A DNA stretch of 33,944 nucleotides. Origin: Candidatus Stercoripulliclostridium merdipullorum (GTDB taxonomy: Bacteria > Bacillota > Clostridia > Christensenellales > DTU072). The position numbers and the translations under genes are program-made. Positions within the stretch are counted from its first letter, which is position 1, and each line of letters begins with the position of its first letter. The notes under the pieces were generated by a model. That model was not told the DNA's origin. It saw only the letters and a program-made list of their open reading frames with translations, and ran no database searches. Positions 18,709 to 27,013 of this stretch are shown one piece after another. Where the stretch lies: assembly GCA_018713745.1 (NCBI GenBank), contig DVOH01000010.1, positions 1-33,944 of the forward strand. Direction: 5' to 3'.

Positions 18709-20703
18709 GTGGCAAAGCAACGGGAGGGGCTGGCCGCACTGAAAGGAGTCGGTCCCGTCACGCTTCTCAAACTCAACAAGCTCGGGATCGCTTCGCCCGA
18801 AGATCTGCTGCGCTTTTTGCCCAAAACTTACATTGATTTAGACGCCGTTTCCCTGCCGTCCGAGGCGGAGGAAGGGGCGTTTGTTTTGTTCGTTCTCCGA
18901 CTGACCTCGGTTTCAAAGCCCTTCCGAAAAGGAAAATTGCAGCTGTTCCGCGCCGTCGGAACTGCCGACGACGGCAAAAAGGTCAAACTCAGTTTTTACA
19001 ACGCTAATTATGTCGCCAAGCAACTAACGGTCGGGGCACGGGTGCGTTGCTACGGCAAACTCCGTACCGAAAAGGGGTACGAGCTGATCAACCCCGCCTA
19101 CGAAGTTTCGGACGGGGACAAGACGCAGTTCAGAGGGATCAAGGCGATTTATCCCACGCGAGGATATTTGCCGCAGGCGACGTTTGCCGCAATGATCGAG
19201 GACGCTTTGCAAAAAGGTTTCTTGTCCGATTCGATGATTCCCGAAGTGTTGTGTCTGAAGCACGGTACCATGCCGTGGAAAGACGCTGTCATTGCCGCCC
19301 ACAGACCGCAATCGACAGCGGATATCGTGCCGGCACGCAACCGCGTTTTGCTGGAAACAATCGTGACCGATATTCTTGCATATCGCTTGCTGAAAGCGCA
19401 TTCCAAGCGGGATTTCGTTTATCCTGCCGACCGGGCAACGCGCGATCGTCTGATTGCGGCGCTTCCCTTTCGGCTTACGCAAAGTCAGACGGAAGCCGTT
19501 GACGGGATTCGCGCCATTCTTGCTTCCGAGCGCCCCCTCAACGCCATGTTGACGGGCGATGTCGGCAGCGGAAAGACCGCCGTCGCGCTCGTGATTGCGG
19601 GATGTGTCGCCCTGGCAGGGCGGCAAGTCGCCGTCATGGCGCCGACCGAAATTCTTGCTAAACAGCATCTCAAAATATTTGCGGAAAGTCTTACAAAAGC
19701 GGGGGTTTCCACTGCGTTTTTGTCGGGATCGACGCCTGCCAAAGAAAAAAAAGAAATTCTGTCGCGCTTGTCGCAGGGCGAAATCGACGTTCTGATCGGG
19801 ACCCATGCCGTTTTGTCCAAAGGCGTGAATTTTTCCGATCTCGGGTTGATGATTGTGGACGAGCAACACCGCTTCGGGGTCGGACAGCGTACACGTCTGA
19901 TCGAAAAGGGGAAGGAAGTCGACGTTCTGACGCTGTCGGCGACGCCGATTCCGCGATCGTTGCGCCTGACGATGTTCGGCGATATCGATATTTTCGGGAT
20001 CGAGCGGCGGCATGCGGCAGATAACATCCACACCGCGATCGTCAGCCGTGCAAAGAAGGAAGAGATGATTGCATATGTTGCCGATGCCGCACGCAAGGGC
20101 GCCAAAGTCTTTGTCGTTGCACCGCGCATTACGGACGACGAAGCGATCGAAGGTTCATCGGTTGAGCGGATTGTGCCGGAATGGAGCAAAATATCCGATC
20201 TGTCGGTCGTTGCGTTGCACGGGAAAATGACGCCGAAGCAAAAGGATGACGCCATCGAACGCTTCCGCAGCGGAGCGGCTTCGGTACTGATTTCGACGAC
20301 GGTGATCGAAGTGGGGCTCGACGTACCCGACGCTTCGCTGATGATCATTTATGACGCGGAGCGGTTCGGGCTTGCATCCCTGCATCAGTTAAGGGGACGA
20401 ATCGGTCGCAACGGCAGCGAAGCCTATTGCTTTTTGTATACCGAAAAAGATAATCCGGAAGAGTTGATTCGGTTGCAGACTTTGGTGACGGAACGGGACG
20501 GAATCGCCATTGCCGAGCGCGATTACGAATTGCGCGGTGCGGGCGAGTGGATGGGAGAAAGTCAAAGCGGACACGGCGAAAGCGGTCTGACGATTGCGTT
20601 GATGAAGCAGGCGAAATCGATTGCGGACGAGATCGATGTTGCGGCATTGCAGGAGCGATTGGAGCCGTATGCCCGAAAGCTCACGTCAATCAGCCTGACT
20701 TAG
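18709..20703 (+). CDS. recG: ATP-dependent DNA helicase RecG
   Basis: RecG remodels stalled forks and branched DNA. The 664-residue protein has an N-terminal wedge/OB region (VGPVTLLKLNKLGI, then the OB strand region to about 150), Walker A GDVGSGKT near 283, APTEILAKQH, Walker B DEQHRFGVGQR near 384, and RGRIGRNG in motif VI. It ends with the TRG-like EWMGESQSGHGESGL segment. The start is GTG 18709, 2 bp after the fakA stop, with no ribosome binding site of its own, which implies coupling. A hairpin terminator follows. Confidence 0.96.
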   Translation: MAKQREGLAALKGVGPVTLLKLNKLGIASPEDLLRFLPKTYIDLDAVSLPSEAEEGAFVLFVLRLTSVSKPFRKGKLQLFRAVGTADDGKKVKLSFYNANYVAKQLTVGARVRCYGKLRTEKGYELINPAYEVSDGDKTQFRGIKAIYPTRGYLPQATFAAMIEDALQKGFLSDSMIPEVLCLKHGTMPWKDAVIAAHRPQSTADIVPARNRVLLETIVTDILAYRLLKAHSKRDFVYPADRATRDRLIAALPFRLTQSQTEAVDGIRAILASERPLNAMLTGDVGSGKTAVALVIAGCVALAGRQVAVMAPTEILAKQHLKIFAESLTKAGVSTAFLSGSTPAKEKKEILSRLSQGEIDVLIGTHAVLSKGVNFSDLGLMIVDEQHRFGVGQRTRLIEKGKEVDVLTLSATPIPRSLRLTMFGDIDIFGIERRHAADNIHTAIVSRAKKEEMIAYVADAARKGAKVFVVAPRITDDEAIEGSSVERIVPEWSKISDLSVVALHGKMTPKQKDDAIERFRSGAASVLISTTVIEVGLDVPDASLMIIYDAERFGLASLHQLRGRIGRNGSEAYCFLYTEKDNPEELIRLQTLVTERDGIAIAERDYELRGAGEWMGESQSGHGESGLTIALMKQAKSIADEIDVAALQERLEPYARKLTSISLT

Positions 20704-20731
20704 CGGAAAAAGCCTTGTTTTGTCGAAGCTA

Positions 20732-20760
20732 TTGAATCCGCCTCCGACGTAGGGTAGTAT
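20732..20760 (+). promoter_or_regulatory. Weak candidate promoter for the NPD-repeat protein gene
   Basis: TTGAAT at 20732-20737 and TAGTAT at 20755-20760 are 17 bp apart, each matching four of six consensus bases. Initiation would fall near 20767, inside the 3' arm of the hairpin described next, so the RNA would lack the 5' arm. Confidence 0.3.
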
Positions 20761-20778
20761 GAAGTCGGAGGTGTTTTT
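20739..20778 (+). terminator. Terminator of recG that also masks the next ribosome binding site
   Basis: CGCCTCCGAC at 20739-20748 pairs with GTCGGAGGTG at 20764-20773 (one G-U pair) around a 15-nt loop, followed by five Ts. This is a good intrinsic terminator. The 3' arm contains GGAGG at 20767-20771, the ribosome binding site of the gene starting at 20779, so read-through RNA would hide it. Confidence 0.7.
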
Positions 20779-22173
20779 ATGACCCGAAAAAATGCGCCTA
20801 AAATTCTTGCCGTATCCTTGTTGGTTATTATTGCCGCACTGATGGCGGTCGCGGGAAGCGGAACGCTCGGAACCTTGTGGGGGGATCCCGATCCCGTACT
20901 GGGCGAGCAGCCCGATGACCAAAACCCGGACGATCAGAATCCCGATGAACAGAATCCCGACGGTCAAAATCCGGATTCCGAAAACCCGGACAATCAGAAT
21001 CCGGACGAAGAAAATCCCGACGATTCGGATCCGGACGGAGAAGATCCCGGGGACGAAACCGACAAGCCCGATTCGCTTCCTTCGGTTTTCCCCAAAAAAG
21101 CGTCGGCGAGCGAGCGTTACCGCTTCGAGCAAAGTCTTTCCGTGAGCGGCGGCGCGGAACTGTTGGACGTCATGCAAACGGCGGAAGGAAACTTTACCGT
21201 TCTCCGGTTGCAACCTTCCGAAGGCGATATCAATGTAAAAGAGCCGTCCGTCGTCTTGCTGAAAAGCGACGCGGAGGGCACATTGCTGGATGCTTATGTT
21301 TTGAAGCAAGAAGGATATTTGTGTTCGCAGATCACGAGTAACGGAATTTCGCTTGCGCTGAGCGACGGTTCCAAGACGTATTTTTATACCGTTACAACCG
21401 ATCTGAACGACAGCGTCGTCATCGAATTGCCGTATTTCCGTTCGGGCAGAATTTTTGCGCTCAGCCAAGGCGCGATCTTTTTTGCCGAAGGCGCCGAAAA
21501 CAGAATTTATCATATCCGCGGCAACGCGGTATCCCGGTCGACTTCGGTACAATCGGGCAGTATCGTCGAAGTGTTCGACTTCGGTTCCCGCTTCGGTGTC
21601 GTGATCAACGGGCTGGACAGTTACTCTTATTTATCGCTGAATCTCAATCTCGAATGTTACGCGACCGTTACCGTCCCCGACCGTACGGCGATCAAAGTCG
21701 TACCCGTCAGCGAAAACGGTGAGCAAAAATTTATCGTCGTCGAACGCGGAAAAGACGGGATTACCGTTGCAAAGCATAAAGCATCCTTTTTGGCTTCGGA
21801 AGCGCGTCGCGTCGGCGTCGGACTTGCCGAACGCGCAAACGTTTACCTGAACGGCACGACAATCTTTTTACACCTTGCAGGCGAAAATTCCAGAATCTAT
21901 CTGATGGATCTTAATCTCGATTTTACGATGTCGAGTGCGGCGCACTTCAAAAACGTGGTCGACGTTCTCGGATGTCATACTTATCGCGGGGGCTATCTGT
22001 TCCTGACCCGCAATGCGGATGACGGGATGTCGCTGATCGACTTACGAGAAGACGGATCGGTGATGAGTAAGTATATCGACGTCGGCGGCGAAAACGCGGC
22101 GTTTGTCCGCGATAACGGCGGCGATACGGTTTTCGTTACGCAAGACGGTGTCTTCCGTATGTACGGATTGTAA
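20779..22173 (+). CDS. Membrane-anchored extracellular protein with acidic NPD pentapeptide repeat (function unknown)
   Basis: I do not recognise this 464-residue protein. It starts with a short basic segment (MTRKNAPK) and one hydrophobic helix at about 9-28, with no lipobox cysteine, so it is probably an uncleaved anchor or a signal peptide. Residues 46-90 are nine tandem pentapeptides of the form D-x-Q/E-N-P, ending GDETDKPD. This is a rigid, strongly acidic linker of the kind found in cell-surface proteins. The remaining 370 residues are rich in alternating hydrophobic strands with recurring motifs (RIYHIRGN, KTYFYTVTTD, RIYLMDLNLD), suggesting a beta-propeller-like or WD/quinoprotein-like fold; this is inference. 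GGAGGTG precedes ATG 20779 inside a hairpin. The stop abuts that of lplA with no gap. Confidence 0.85.
   Translation: MTRKNAPKILAVSLLVIIAALMAVAGSGTLGTLWGDPDPVLGEQPDDQNPDDQNPDEQNPDGQNPDSENPDNQNPDEENPDDSDPDGEDPGDETDKPDSLPSVFPKKASASERYRFEQSLSVSGGAELLDVMQTAEGNFTVLRLQPSEGDINVKEPSVVLLKSDAEGTLLDAYVLKQEGYLCSQITSNGISLALSDGSKTYFYTVTTDLNDSVVIELPYFRSGRIFALSQGAIFFAEGAENRIYHIRGNAVSRSTSVQSGSIVEVFDFGSRFGVVINGLDSYSYLSLNLNLECYATVTVPDRTAIKVVPVSENGEQKFIVVERGKDGITVAKHKASFLASEARRVGVGLAERANVYLNGTTIFLHLAGENSRIYLMDLNLDFTMSSAAHFKNVVDVLGCHTYRGGYLFLTRNADDGMSLIDLREDGSVMSKYIDVGGENAAFVRDNGGDTVFVTQDGVFRMYGL
20914..21048 (+). repeat. Nine tandem 15-bp units coding for NPD pentapeptides
   Basis: The units encode DDQNP, DDQNP, DEQNP, DGQNP, DSENP, DNQNP, DEENP, DDSDP and DGEDP. 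DNA units are similar but not identical and degrade toward the 3' end, as expected for expansion by slippage followed by drift. The number of units may vary among strains. Confidence 0.9.
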
Positions 22174-23130
22174 TCAAATGCCGAAATAACGCGACAAAAC
22201 GCGGTAAGTTTCTTCCCCCGCAATACCGTGCAGGGATAAGCGACTTTGAAGATCCGTTTCGGACAGTCCGGCATCCCGGACTGTCTTTTCTATGGCGGGC
22301 GCGATGGTCGGATCCATGGCGTCCGTAAAGATTTTGACGTCGTCGATCCGATTGCCGCGCGTCGCAACGCAAATTCGGAATTCTCCCGTCGGACAGACAA
22401 ACGTTTCGTCGATTTCGGCAGGCGGCGACTTGCCGAAAATCCAGTCCGAAGCGGCAAGTTCTTCGCTGACGGCTTTGACGCGGGACTCTTTGGGCGTCAC
22501 CGCCTCGACCGTTCCGTAAAAGGCGCGGAAGGCGTCGGAAAGCGCCGATATCGCGCATTCGACAGACAGGTCAGGGGCGATACTCGACAGATTGACGATC
22601 CGGGAACGGACGGAATCGACGCCTTTTGATTTCAACTTGGACAAGGAGGGAGTCAGCAAGGCGGAAGCCGCCGCGAGATCGGCATCGATCAGCAATGTGC
22701 CGTGATGCAGGCGATATCCTCCGCGCGTCAGAAACGCGTTGCCGCTGAATTTTGCGCCGTTGACGGTCAAATCGTTTCTGCCGCTTCGCTCGGCTGCGAT
22801 TCCGAAGCGGGCAAGCGCATTCTCGACGATGGTAAGATTGTCGTCGAGGCAATAGCGGTCGACGGGAGAAAAAAAAGAAAAATTCAAATTGCCCCGATCG
22901 TGGTAAACCGCTCCCCCTCCGGTCGTGCGTCGTGCCACAAAAACGTTTTGTTCTCGTGCTAAGGCGAGGTTGCACTCTTTGCGGGCGTCCTGGTTGCGTC
23001 CGATCACGACGACGGGGTCGTTTTGCCAAAGATACAGCCCGAAATCGTGGTCTCTGCCTTCGGGCAGGACCGCCTCAACGGCGAGATTGCGATAGGGGTT
23101 TCCGTTTTCGGCTCGGTAAAAATAATTCAT
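22174..23130 (-). CDS. lplA: Lipoate-protein ligase A
   Basis: LplA activates lipoate with ATP and attaches it to lysine of lipoyl domains (E2 subunits, GcvH). The 318-residue protein shows RRTTGGGAVYHDRGNLNFSF from residue 67, the catalytic K127 in NGAKFSGNA, and LHHGTLLID. A C-terminal accessory domain (FGKSPPAEIDETF onward) is present. The ATG at 23130 is the only start consistent with the family N-terminus, yet there is no ribosome binding site; a strong promoter places the +1 at this ATG (see next). It is divergent from lpdA and convergent with the NPD-repeat gene, with stop codons directly abutting. Confidence 0.94.
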   Translation of the reverse strand: MNYFYRAENGNPYRNLAVEAVLPEGRDHDFGLYLWQNDPVVVIGRNQDARKECNLALAREQNVFVARRTTGGGAVYHDRGNLNFSFFSPVDRYCLDDNLTIVENALARFGIAAERSGRNDLTVNGAKFSGNAFLTRGGYRLHHGTLLIDADLAAASALLTPSLSKLKSKGVDSVRSRIVNLSSIAPDLSVECAISALSDAFRAFYGTVEAVTPKESRVKAVSEELAASDWIFGKSPPAEIDETFVCPTGEFRICVATRGNRIDDVKIFTDAMDPTIAPAIEKTVRDAGLSETDLQSRLSLHGIAGEETYRVLSRYFGI

Positions 23131-23136
23131 AGCGAC

Positions 23137-23165
23137 AGTATAACCGATCTTTACGCATTTGACAA
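23137..23165 (-). promoter_or_regulatory. lplA promoter, predicting a leaderless mRNA
   Basis: On the minus strand TTGTCA (23160-23165) and TATACT (23137-23142) are spaced by 17 bp; each matches five of six consensus bases. Only six bases separate the -10 from the lplA ATG, so the usual +1 is the A of ATG itself. Confidence 0.75.
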
Positions 23166-23181
23166 TCCCTTCCCGCTTCTA

Positions 23182-23210
23182 TTGACAAGCGCGTTTCCAT
23201 TTTATACAAT
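23182..23210 (+). promoter_or_regulatory. Promoter of the lpdA-E1-ASKHA operon
   Basis: A perfect TTGACA (23182-23187) is followed after 17 bp by TACAAT (23205-23210). Transcription would begin near 23217, with a leader of about 23 nt. It is back-to-back with the lplA promoter within 110 bp, which would allow shared control; no operator was recognised. Confidence 0.85.
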
Positions 23211-23239
23211 GTAAGCAGTAAAGTACCTTCGGAGAATTT

Positions 23240-24637
23240 ATGCAAAGATTCGATCTGATCGTCATCGGCGGAGGACCCGCCGGGTATCATGCCGCTCTGT
23301 ATGCCGCCGCAAAAGGAATGTCGGTACTTCTTGCCGAAGCCCGTGCCTTGGGCGGCGTTTGTCTGAACGAAGGCTGTGTGCCGACAAAGTGCTTTTTATA
23401 TTCCGCCAAAATGCTCCGTCACGTCAAAGAGGCAAACCGATACGGCGTTGTCGGGCAGGAAGGGACTCCCGTGTTGGATCAGAATGCCGTCCGACTGCGC
23501 AAAAATAAAGCGGTCAAGCGTCTGACGCTCGGGGTGCGCAACTCTTTGAAGCAAGCAGGCGTAACGGTATGGACGGAGCGCGTCGAATTGCAAGGGAAAA
23601 GCGAAGCGGGCTTTGTCGTTGCCGCGGGGGACACGGAAGCGGAAGGTCGGTTTGTGCTGATTGCGACGGGATCTTCACCCGTAATTCTACCGATCGAAGG
23701 GCTTGCCGCGGCACTGGAACGGGGCGAGGCGATGACCTCTGCCGAAGCGTTGGAACTCACCGAAATCCCTGCGCGTCTTCTGGTGATCGGCGGGGGTGTG
23801 ATCGGGCTGGAAATGGCGGCATATTTTGCCGAAGCCGGTTCTGCCGTGACGGTGGCGGAAGCAGCGCCTGCAATCGCGGGGCGCTCGGATGCCGATATTG
23901 CGGCAAGACTCAAAAAAACTTTGACGAAAAAGGGAATCGAATTTTTGACTTCCTCTACCCTTCTTTCGGTCGGGCAGGGCGAAGCGACAATCGCTACTCC
24001 CGAAGGCAATCGCAGCGTCGTTTATGACAAGTTGCTGCTTGCCGTCGGGCGCAAACCCCGTTGGGAAGGCGCAGGGCTCGATCGTCTCGGCGTTAAGACG
24101 GAACGCGGGGCGGTTGTAACCGACGATCGGATGCAGACCAACATTAAAGGGATTTACGCTGCAGGCGACGTCAACGGTAAGTCCATGCTTGCGCATACCG
24201 CGTATCGCGAGGGCGAAGTAGCCGTCAACAATATGCTGGGAGATGAGGACAGGATGTCGTATGACGCCATTCCTGCCGTAATTTATACCGACCCCGAAGT
24301 GGCGAACGTAGGACTGACGGCGGAGGAAGCGGAACGGCAAGGGATTGCTTATCGCGAAGTCGTGTTGCCGATGTTATATTCGGGTCGGTATGCCGCCGAG
24401 GTTGCCGATCCCGACGCCGTAATCCGGATGATATCCGATCGAGAGACGGGACGGGTGCTCGGATGCCACGCGATCGGCAGTTATGCGGGCGAATATATCG
24501 CGCAGGTCGCGGCAATGATGACCTTGGGTACGACAACGAAGGAGGGGGCAGAAGTGGTGTATCCCCATCCGACCGTGGCAGAACTGATTCGCGAATGCCT
24601 GATCGAACTCAACCGAAAGGAATCTGCCGATGCCTAA
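23240..24637 (+). CDS. lpdA: Dihydrolipoamide dehydrogenase (E3)
   Basis: LpdA reoxidises dihydrolipoamide on 2-oxo acid dehydrogenase or glycine cleavage complexes, passing electrons to NAD+ via FAD. The 465-residue protein has the FAD motif VIGGGPAGYHAA near residue 8, the redox disulfide C41-C46 in GGVCLNEGCVPTK, the NAD-binding VIGGGVIGLEMAAYFAEAG near 185, AAGDVNGKSMLAHTA near 310, and the catalytic HPTVAE near the C-terminus. There is no N-terminal lipoyl domain. CGGAGAA precedes the ATG. The next gene overlaps its end by 8 bp. Confidence 0.96.
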   Translation: MQRFDLIVIGGGPAGYHAALYAAAKGMSVLLAEARALGGVCLNEGCVPTKCFLYSAKMLRHVKEANRYGVVGQEGTPVLDQNAVRLRKNKAVKRLTLGVRNSLKQAGVTVWTERVELQGKSEAGFVVAAGDTEAEGRFVLIATGSSPVILPIEGLAAALERGEAMTSAEALELTEIPARLLVIGGGVIGLEMAAYFAEAGSAVTVAEAAPAIAGRSDADIAARLKKTLTKKGIEFLTSSTLLSVGQGEATIATPEGNRSVVYDKLLLAVGRKPRWEGAGLDRLGVKTERGAVVTDDRMQTNIKGIYAAGDVNGKSMLAHTAYREGEVAVNNMLGDEDRMSYDAIPAVIYTDPEVANVGLTAEEAERQGIAYREVVLPMLYSGRYAAEVADPDAVIRMISDRETGRVLGCHAIGSYAGEYIAQVAAMMTLGTTTKEGAEVVYPHPTVAELIRECLIELNRKESADA

Positions 24638-27011
24638 GAGTCGTCCGATATTACCCCATATTCTGCAGGACAATCGCAAGATCCGCTATGCCGAAGTGCC
24701 GGTGTTTGCCTATCGGCAATCGTGCAAAAATCCGTTTGACGGTTACAGCCGCGGGGAATTGACGGGGTTGTATCGGGATATGTGCGTCATCCGCAGCTTC
24801 GAAACGGCATTGAAAGACGTCAAGGAGCAGGGCGCGCACGGCGGAATCGAAGTATCGTTTCACGGACCTGCTCATCTCAGCATCGGGCAGGAAGCGGTTG
24901 CCGTCGGGATGGCGTTTGCGCTGAAAGACGAAGACAAAATTTTCGGCAGTCACCGCAGTCACGGAGAGGTCATCGCGCGCGCGTTGCGGCAGATCGCAAC
25001 GCTTGATCCCGCCGAACTTGAAAAACGTCTGCAGTCCTTTCGAGGGGGATGTCTGTTTGCCAAAATGTCATCGGTTATGCCGCAGGGAAGTCTGTCGGCG
25101 CGTGCCGAACTGACTTTTTTGTACGGAATGTTTGCCGAAATCTTTGCGCGCAAGGATGGATTTCACGGCGGAATGGCGGGGGGGATGCATGTGTTTTTTC
25201 CGCCCTTCGGGTGCTATCCCAACAATGCGATCGTAGGGGCTTCGGCACCGATTGCGGCGGGCGCGGCATTGTTCAACAAAGTCAACGGAAAGCCCGGGGT
25301 CGTCGTCGCAAGCGTCGGGGACGGTGCGGCGGGGTGCGGCGTCGTATACGAAGCGATGAACTTTGCCGCGATGGCACAGTACGACGAACTTTGGGAAGAA
25401 AAAGGAAAGCTCCCCGTCATATTCCATTTTGTCGACAACGGATACGGAATGGGCGGTCAGACGATGGGCGAAACGATGGCATACGATCGTCTGGTGCGGC
25501 TGGGTGCGATTGCCGAGGACGGGTTTTCGGCAGAGCGCATCGACGGCAACGATATTTTTGCCGTGATCGACTGTTTCCGTCGCAAGAGGAGTCGGGCGGA
25601 GCAAGGCAACCCCGTACTGATCGATAGCGTGACCTATCGGACCGAAGGGCACTCGGTTTCCGACCGTGAGCGGTATCGCACGCAGGAAGAAGTCGGTGCC
25701 TGGCAGAAGCAGGATCCGTTGGCGCGGTTCGGCGCCGAACTGTTTGCGGGCGGTATCGCGGACGAAAAAGAACTTGCCGCAATCAAACGGGAAGCGTCGG
25801 AAGCAGTCGAACGTGCCTTCCGATATGCCGTCGATCCATCGTTCAGTCCGTATCGGAACGATGCGGATTATCTTACCAACGTAACGTTTTCCGACCGAAT
25901 CCGTCAATTTGACGATGCCGATCAAACGTATCCCGCAACCGCCCGTTCGGAGCGGATTGCCTCCAAAAAACGGATCGGGGAGGGATCTTTGACGATCGCG
26001 GACGCGTTGTACGAAGGGGTGATACAGGGATTTTGTCGGGATAAAACGTTGATTTCGTACGGCGAAGTCGCAAGAGATTGGGGCGGTATCGCAGGAGTCT
26101 ATGAAGGATTGGACGAAGTTCTGCCCTATCGCAGGCTGTTCAATTCGCCGGTGTCGGAAGCGGCGATGGTATCGGTTGCCGTCGGCTACGCGATGTGCGG
26201 GGGCGGCGTGATTGTCGATATGATGTTTTCCGATTTTATGGCGCGTGCCGGAGACGAAATCTTCAATCAGCTTGCCAAATGGCAGGCGATCGGCGGCGGA
26301 CTGTTGCAGATGCCGGTCGTTCTCCGCGTTATGGTGGGGAATAAATACGGGACACAGCACTCCCAGGAATGGACGGGATTGGTAGGGCATATCCCGGGAT
26401 TGAAAGTCGTCTATCCCGTGACGCCATACGACGCCAAAGGTTTGCTGAATGCCGCCCTTAAGGGGAGTGATCCCGTGGTATTTTTCGAGAGTCAGAAACT
26501 ATATAATATGGGTGAGCGGTTTTGCGAAGTCCCGCGGGAAGCCTACGACGTTGCCCTCGGCAAGCCGGCGTTACGGCGCGAGGGGAGGGATATCACGATC
26601 CTGACGGTGGGGGCAAGCCTTTACCCCGCACTGGAAAGCGCCGAGATGCTGAGTCGGCAAGGGATCGAAGCGGAAGTGATCGATGCGCGAAGCATTGTTC
26701 CCTTCGATTACGATCCCGTCGTCAAATCGGTCAACAAGACGGGACGGCTGTTGATTGCGGGCGAAAGCGTAACGCAGGGTTCGATCCTCAACGAATTTGC
26801 GGTGCAACTCACAGCCGCGTGCTTTGCCGCGCTGAAAGCGCCGCCCAAAGTGCTGGGCGCTCGCAATACGGTTGCGCCGCCTTGCGAATACGCCGACGAT
26901 TATTATCCTACGGCAAAGTCGATAGCGGCGCAGGTACTGGAACTGACGAAGTGCACGTCGGCTTCCGACCGTTCGGTCGGGAGAAAAAATCAAAAAACGG
27001 CAAGGAGGTAA
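24630..27011 (+). CDS. Fused E1 alpha-beta subunit of a 2-oxo acid dehydrogenase (thiamine diphosphate)
   Basis: This 793-residue protein joins both halves of a heterotetrameric E1 in one chain. The alpha half (about 1-430) has GSHRSHGEVIARAL, and the ThDP/Mg motif GDGAAG near 230 continuing to FVDNGYGMGG near 268. A segment of about 40 residues (ATLDPAELEKRL onward) separates the helix after SHGE from HGGMAGGMH, longer than in typical E1 alpha. The beta half (about 447-770) has TIADALYEGVIQGF, the ThDP-activating glutamate near 510 in FNSPVSEAAMV, and YGTQHSQEWTG. Whether the substrate is pyruvate, a branched-chain oxo acid or acetoin cannot be told. No E2 or lipoyl carrier is in the window, so the partner must be encoded elsewhere. 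ATG 24630 has AAAGGA upstream and overlaps lpdA. Confidence 0.9.
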   Translation: MPKSRPILPHILQDNRKIRYAEVPVFAYRQSCKNPFDGYSRGELTGLYRDMCVIRSFETALKDVKEQGAHGGIEVSFHGPAHLSIGQEAVAVGMAFALKDEDKIFGSHRSHGEVIARALRQIATLDPAELEKRLQSFRGGCLFAKMSSVMPQGSLSARAELTFLYGMFAEIFARKDGFHGGMAGGMHVFFPPFGCYPNNAIVGASAPIAAGAALFNKVNGKPGVVVASVGDGAAGCGVVYEAMNFAAMAQYDELWEEKGKLPVIFHFVDNGYGMGGQTMGETMAYDRLVRLGAIAEDGFSAERIDGNDIFAVIDCFRRKRSRAEQGNPVLIDSVTYRTEGHSVSDRERYRTQEEVGAWQKQDPLARFGAELFAGGIADEKELAAIKREASEAVERAFRYAVDPSFSPYRNDADYLTNVTFSDRIRQFDDADQTYPATARSERIASKKRIGEGSLTIADALYEGVIQGFCRDKTLISYGEVARDWGGIAGVYEGLDEVLPYRRLFNSPVSEAAMVSVAVGYAMCGGGVIVDMMFSDFMARAGDEIFNQLAKWQAIGGGLLQMPVVLRVMVGNKYGTQHSQEWTGLVGHIPGLKVVYPVTPYDAKGLLNAALKGSDPVVFFESQKLYNMGERFCEVPREAYDVALGKPALRREGRDITILTVGASLYPALESAEMLSRQGIEAEVIDARSIVPFDYDPVVKSVNKTGRLLIAGESVTQGSILNEFAVQLTAACFAALKAPPKVLGARNTVAPPCEYADDYYPTAKSIAAQVLELTKCTSASDRSVGRKNQKTARR

Positions 27012-27013
27012 GT

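Noticed and set aside
20914-21048. Direct repeats considered as a CRISPR-like array
   Set aside because: Units are 15 bp, contiguous without spacers, and keep a reading frame; they code for a pentapeptide repeat.
20686-21552. Minus-strand frame with hydrophobic repeats such as RILTVGILFIG
   Set aside because: The apparent membrane repeats are the reverse complement of the NPD coding repeat.
25068-26390. Minus-strand frame of 440 codons opposite the E1 fusion
   Set aside because: It has no family motifs, and the plus strand carries conserved E1 residues throughout.
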